A DNA stretch of 64,000 nt from Herbaspirillum sp. RV1423 (GTDB lineage: Bacteria; Pseudomonadota; Gammaproteobacteria; Burkholderiales; Burkholderiaceae_D). Position numbers and translations under genes: made by a program. The notes under the pieces are model-generated. The model searched no databases and was not told the DNA's origin. It worked only from the letters and a program-made list of their open reading frames with translations. Positions within the stretch are counted from its first letter, which is position 1; the number at the start of each line of letters is the position of its first letter. The stretch spans positions 1 through 64,000 of the forward strand of contig NZ_CBXX010000010.1 of assembly GCF_000577615.1 (NCBI RefSeq), given 5' to 3'. Shown here piece after piece: positions 61,419-64,000 of this stretch.

Positions 61419-63521
61419 TTATTTTCCCACGGGTATGGTAATCACGACAGCAGTCGATGCGTCGGCCGACGTCGCAGTGGCTGCCGGTATCGGCAACAAA
61501 GGAACCAGCAGCAAGGCGACGATGTTGATGATCTTGATCAGCGGGTTGACGGCGGGGCCGGCGGTATCCTTGTACGGATCGCCGACGGTATCGCCGGTGA
61601 CTGCCGCCTTGTGCGCGTCGGAACCCTTGCCGCCGTGGTGGCCGTCTTCGATGTATTTCTTGGCGTTATCCCAGGCGCCGCCGCCGGTGGTCATCGAAAT
61701 CGCCACGAACAGGCCGGTGACGATGGTGCCCATCAGCAAGCCGCCCAGCGCCGCCGGTCCGAGCAGCAGGCCGACAATGATAGGCACAACCACTGGCAGC
61801 AAGGAAGGCACGATCATTTCCTTGATCGCCGACGACGTCAGCATGTCGACCGCCTTGTCGTATTCCGGCTTGCCGCTGCCGTCCATGATGCCCTTGATCT
61901 CGCTGAACTGACGACGGACCTCGATCACCACGGCACCCGCTGCGCGGCCCACCGCCTCCATCGCCATGGCGCCGAACAGGTAGGGAATCAGGCCGCCGAT
62001 GAACAGTCCGACGATCACCATCGGATTGGACAAGTCGAACGACGTGCTCTTGCCGACCGAGTCCAGCGCATGCGTATAGTCGGCAAACAGCACCAGCGCC
62101 GCCAGCCCGGCCGAACCGATGGCGTAGCCTTTGGTGACGGCCTTGGTGGTATTGCCGACCGCATCGAGCGGGTCGGTGATCGCGCGCACCGATTCCGGCA
62201 TGCCCGACATCTCGGCGATGCCGCCGGCATTGTCGGTAATCGGACCGTAGGCATCGAGCGCGACGATGATGCCGGCCATCGACAGCATGGCCGTCGCCGC
62301 GATCGCAATGCCGTACAGGCCGGCCAGCCAGTACGACGCCAGGATCGCCACGCACACCGCGAGCACCGGATACGCGGTCGACTTCATCGACACGCCCAGG
62401 CCGGCGATGATGTTGGTGCCGTGCCCTGTGGTCGAGGCCTGCGCAATGTGCCTGACCGGTTTGAAGTCGGTGCCGGTGTAGTACTCCGTGATGTAGACCA
62501 TCAAGCCGGTCAGCACGATGCCGATCACCGCCGACCCCATCAATGGCACGCGCAGTTCCGGCGGCACCATGGTCCAGGTGACGACCGCAAAGCCGACCAG
62601 GCTCAACCCCGCCGCCCACCACAAACCGGTGTACAACGCCGACATGATCTTCTTGCCGGGCGCGACCTTGACCATCATGCAGCCGATGATCGACGCCAGG
62701 ATCGAGACGCCGCCCAGCGCCAGCGGATAGAGCACCGCCAGCACCTCGGCCCCTTTGATCACCAGGCTGCCGAGCAGCATCGTCGCAATCAGCGTGACCA
62801 CATACGTCTCGAACAGGTCGGCCGCCATGCCGGCGCAGTCGCCGACATTGTCGCCGACGTTATCGGCGATCACCGCCGGGTTGCGCGGATCGTCTTCGGG
62901 AATGCCGGCCTCGACCTTACCCACCAGGTCGGCGCCGACATCGGCGCCCTTGGTGAAGATGCCGCCGCCGAGCCGGGCGAAGATGGAAATCAGCGATGCG
63001 CCGAAAGCCAGTCCGATCAACGGCCGCAAAGCATCATGCAGCGACGCCGCGCGCCCTTCGCCATGCAGGAACAGCCACCAGAAAAAGAGCACCACGCCGA
63101 GCAGGCCCAGGCCGACGACCAGCATGCCAGTGATGGCGCCGCCGCGGAACGCCACGTTGAGCGCCTCGTTCATGCCTTTGGTGGCGGCCTGCGCGGTGCG
63201 CACGTTGGCGCGCACCGAGACGTTCATGCCGATGAAACCGCATGCGCCCGATAGCACCGCGCCGACCAGAAAGCCGATCGCCGTGATCCAGCCGAGGCCG
63301 GGTATCAATGCAACGAGGATGAAGAGCACCACGCCGACCAGGGCGATAGTTCGGTATTGGCGCGCGAGATAGGCTGCCGCGCCTTGCTGGATGGCAGTCG
63401 CGATGTCCTGCATACGCTGGTTGCCGGGGTCTTGCTTGAGAATCCAACTGCGGGAAATAAGACCGTAGATCACTGCGATAACGCCGCATGCCACGGCAAA
63501 CCATAAGGCTCCTGCCATCAT
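61419..63521 (-). CDS. hppA: Membrane-bound proton-pumping pyrophosphatase
   Basis: A 700-residue polytopic protein of the H+-PPase family starting [20 protein letters not shown]. The pyrophosphate-binding block [20 protein letters not shown] is intact. The segment [18 protein letters not shown] has Lys and Thr at the positions that distinguish potassium-independent proton pumps from the potassium-dependent group. It couples PPi hydrolysis to proton export. It is a single gene, well separated from its neighbours. Confidence 0.95.
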   Translation of the reverse strand: MMAGALWFAVACGVIAVIYGLISRSWILKQDPGNQRMQDIATAIQQGAAAYLARQYRTIALVGVVLFILVALIPGLGWITAIGFLVGAVLSGACGFIGMNVSVRANVRTAQAATKGMNEALNVAFRGGAITGMLVVGLGLLGVVLFFWWLFLHGEGRAASLHDALRPLIGLAFGASLISIFARLGGGIFTKGADVGADLVGKVEAGIPEDDPRNPAVIADNVGDNVGDCAGMAADLFETYVVTLIATMLLGSLVIKGAEVLAVLYPLALGGVSILASIIGCMMVKVAPGKKIMSALYTGLWWAAGLSLVGFAVVTWTMVPPELRVPLMGSAVIGIVLTGLMVYITEYYTGTDFKPVRHIAQASTTGHGTNIIAGLGVSMKSTAYPVLAVCVAILASYWLAGLYGIAIAATAMLSMAGIIVALDAYGPITDNAGGIAEMSGMPESVRAITDPLDAVGNTTKAVTKGYAIGSAGLAALVLFADYTHALDSVGKSTSFDLSNPMVIVGLFIGGLIPYLFGAMAMEAVGRAAGAVVIEVRRQFSEIKGIMDGSGKPEYDKAVDMLTSSAIKEMIVPSLLPVVVPIIVGLLLGPAALGGLLMGTIVTGLFVAISMTTGGGAWDNAKKYIEDGHHGGKGSDAHKAAVTGDTVGDPYKDTAGPAVNPLIKIINIVALLLVPLLPIPAATATSADASTAVVITIPVGK

Positions 63522-63720
63522 GTCTCCTCCTTGTTTTTCACGACAAAGCAACAATCACGACCTTCCGCGCCAACGACCGTTATGGCGTCATTGCGGACAC
63601 TGCGCACTGCAATACTTTCCGTGGCCTTTTTTATGGATTTGCTGGGCCGCCCCTTGCTGCCGATTCTTCCGAGTTGCAACTCCCTGTATTCAATGGACTG
63701 CGAGCATTCGCTTCAGGCGT

Positions 63721-63746
63721 AAAAAAAGCGGACACATGGTCCGCTT
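63721..63746 (-). terminator. Terminator after adk
   Basis: On the minus strand AAGCGGAC, loop CATGT, GTCCGCTT, then a T-run. It lies just past the adk stop codon. Confidence 0.85.
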
Positions 63747-63750
63747 CATT

Positions 63751-64000
<250 letters not shown>

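Noticed and set aside
61035-63254. A 739-codon open frame on the plus strand opposite hppA and the SDR gene
   Set aside because: Its translation is His/Arg/Gln-rich and repetitive, typical of the antisense of a GC-rich gene; the opposite strand encodes clear proteins.

Overview
The window looks like a betaproteobacterial chromosome, most likely Burkholderiales and probably Oxalobacteraceae-like. This is inferred from gene content and protein style; no search was run. Housekeeping genes flank an integrative and conjugative element (ICE) of the Tn4371 family, bounded by a 9-bp direct repeat TTTTTTATT at 3882-3890 and 52631-52639. The element is about 48.7 kb and sits in the T-tract of the rpmB-rpmG terminator.

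Left chromosome (1-3881): the start of livH, ispH, fkpB, chromosomal radC, then rpmB-rpmG with a clear promoter and terminator. Right chromosome (52640-64000), all on the minus strand: a frameshifted MliC-like gene, a fatty acid desaturase, an MscS-type channel, a phospholipase D-like protein, rsmB, purN, a barstar/secreted-barnase pair, a patatin, an SDR dehydrogenase, hppA and the 3' part of adk.

ICE layout: tyrosine integrase; RelE/HigB-like toxin and HTH antitoxin; a minus-strand Abi-type protein; a compact defence-type operon (7345-17618); a second RadC-like gene; the maintenance backbone (DUF932, ParB-like, DUF736, XRE regulator, DUF2958, DUF2285, AlpA, RepA, ParA, DUF2840, TraF); a candidate oriT; a relaxase; a LysR/MFS/EthD cargo; a LysR and an EexN-like lipoprotein; then traG, a CopG protein and trbBCDEJLFGI.

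The most interesting part is the 7345-17618 operon: MerR-like regulator, C5 cytosine methyltransferase with a large unknown N-terminus, Z1-type SF2 ATPase, PD-(D/E)XK nuclease-fold protein, GHKL (MORC/MutL-like) ATPase, two uncharacterised proteins and a Vsr-type endonuclease without the usual zinc ligands. Almost all genes overlap, and a perfect 24-bp palindrome lies just before the regulator. It resembles the GHKL/Z1 restriction-modification neighbourhoods predicted by Iyer and colleagues, but I cannot assign it to a named, experimentally defined defence system.

The maintenance module is damaged. A 3457-bp IS21-family element (7-bp target duplication GTCCAAG) splits the ParB-like gene. A 237-bp derivative with related ends (6-bp duplication GCCGAC) splits repA. 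An iteron cluster and an AT-rich stretch follow repA and look like an origin. Several ICE intergenic regions carry strong nested inverted repeats, the longest (144 nt) ending 16 nt before the DUF2958 gene.
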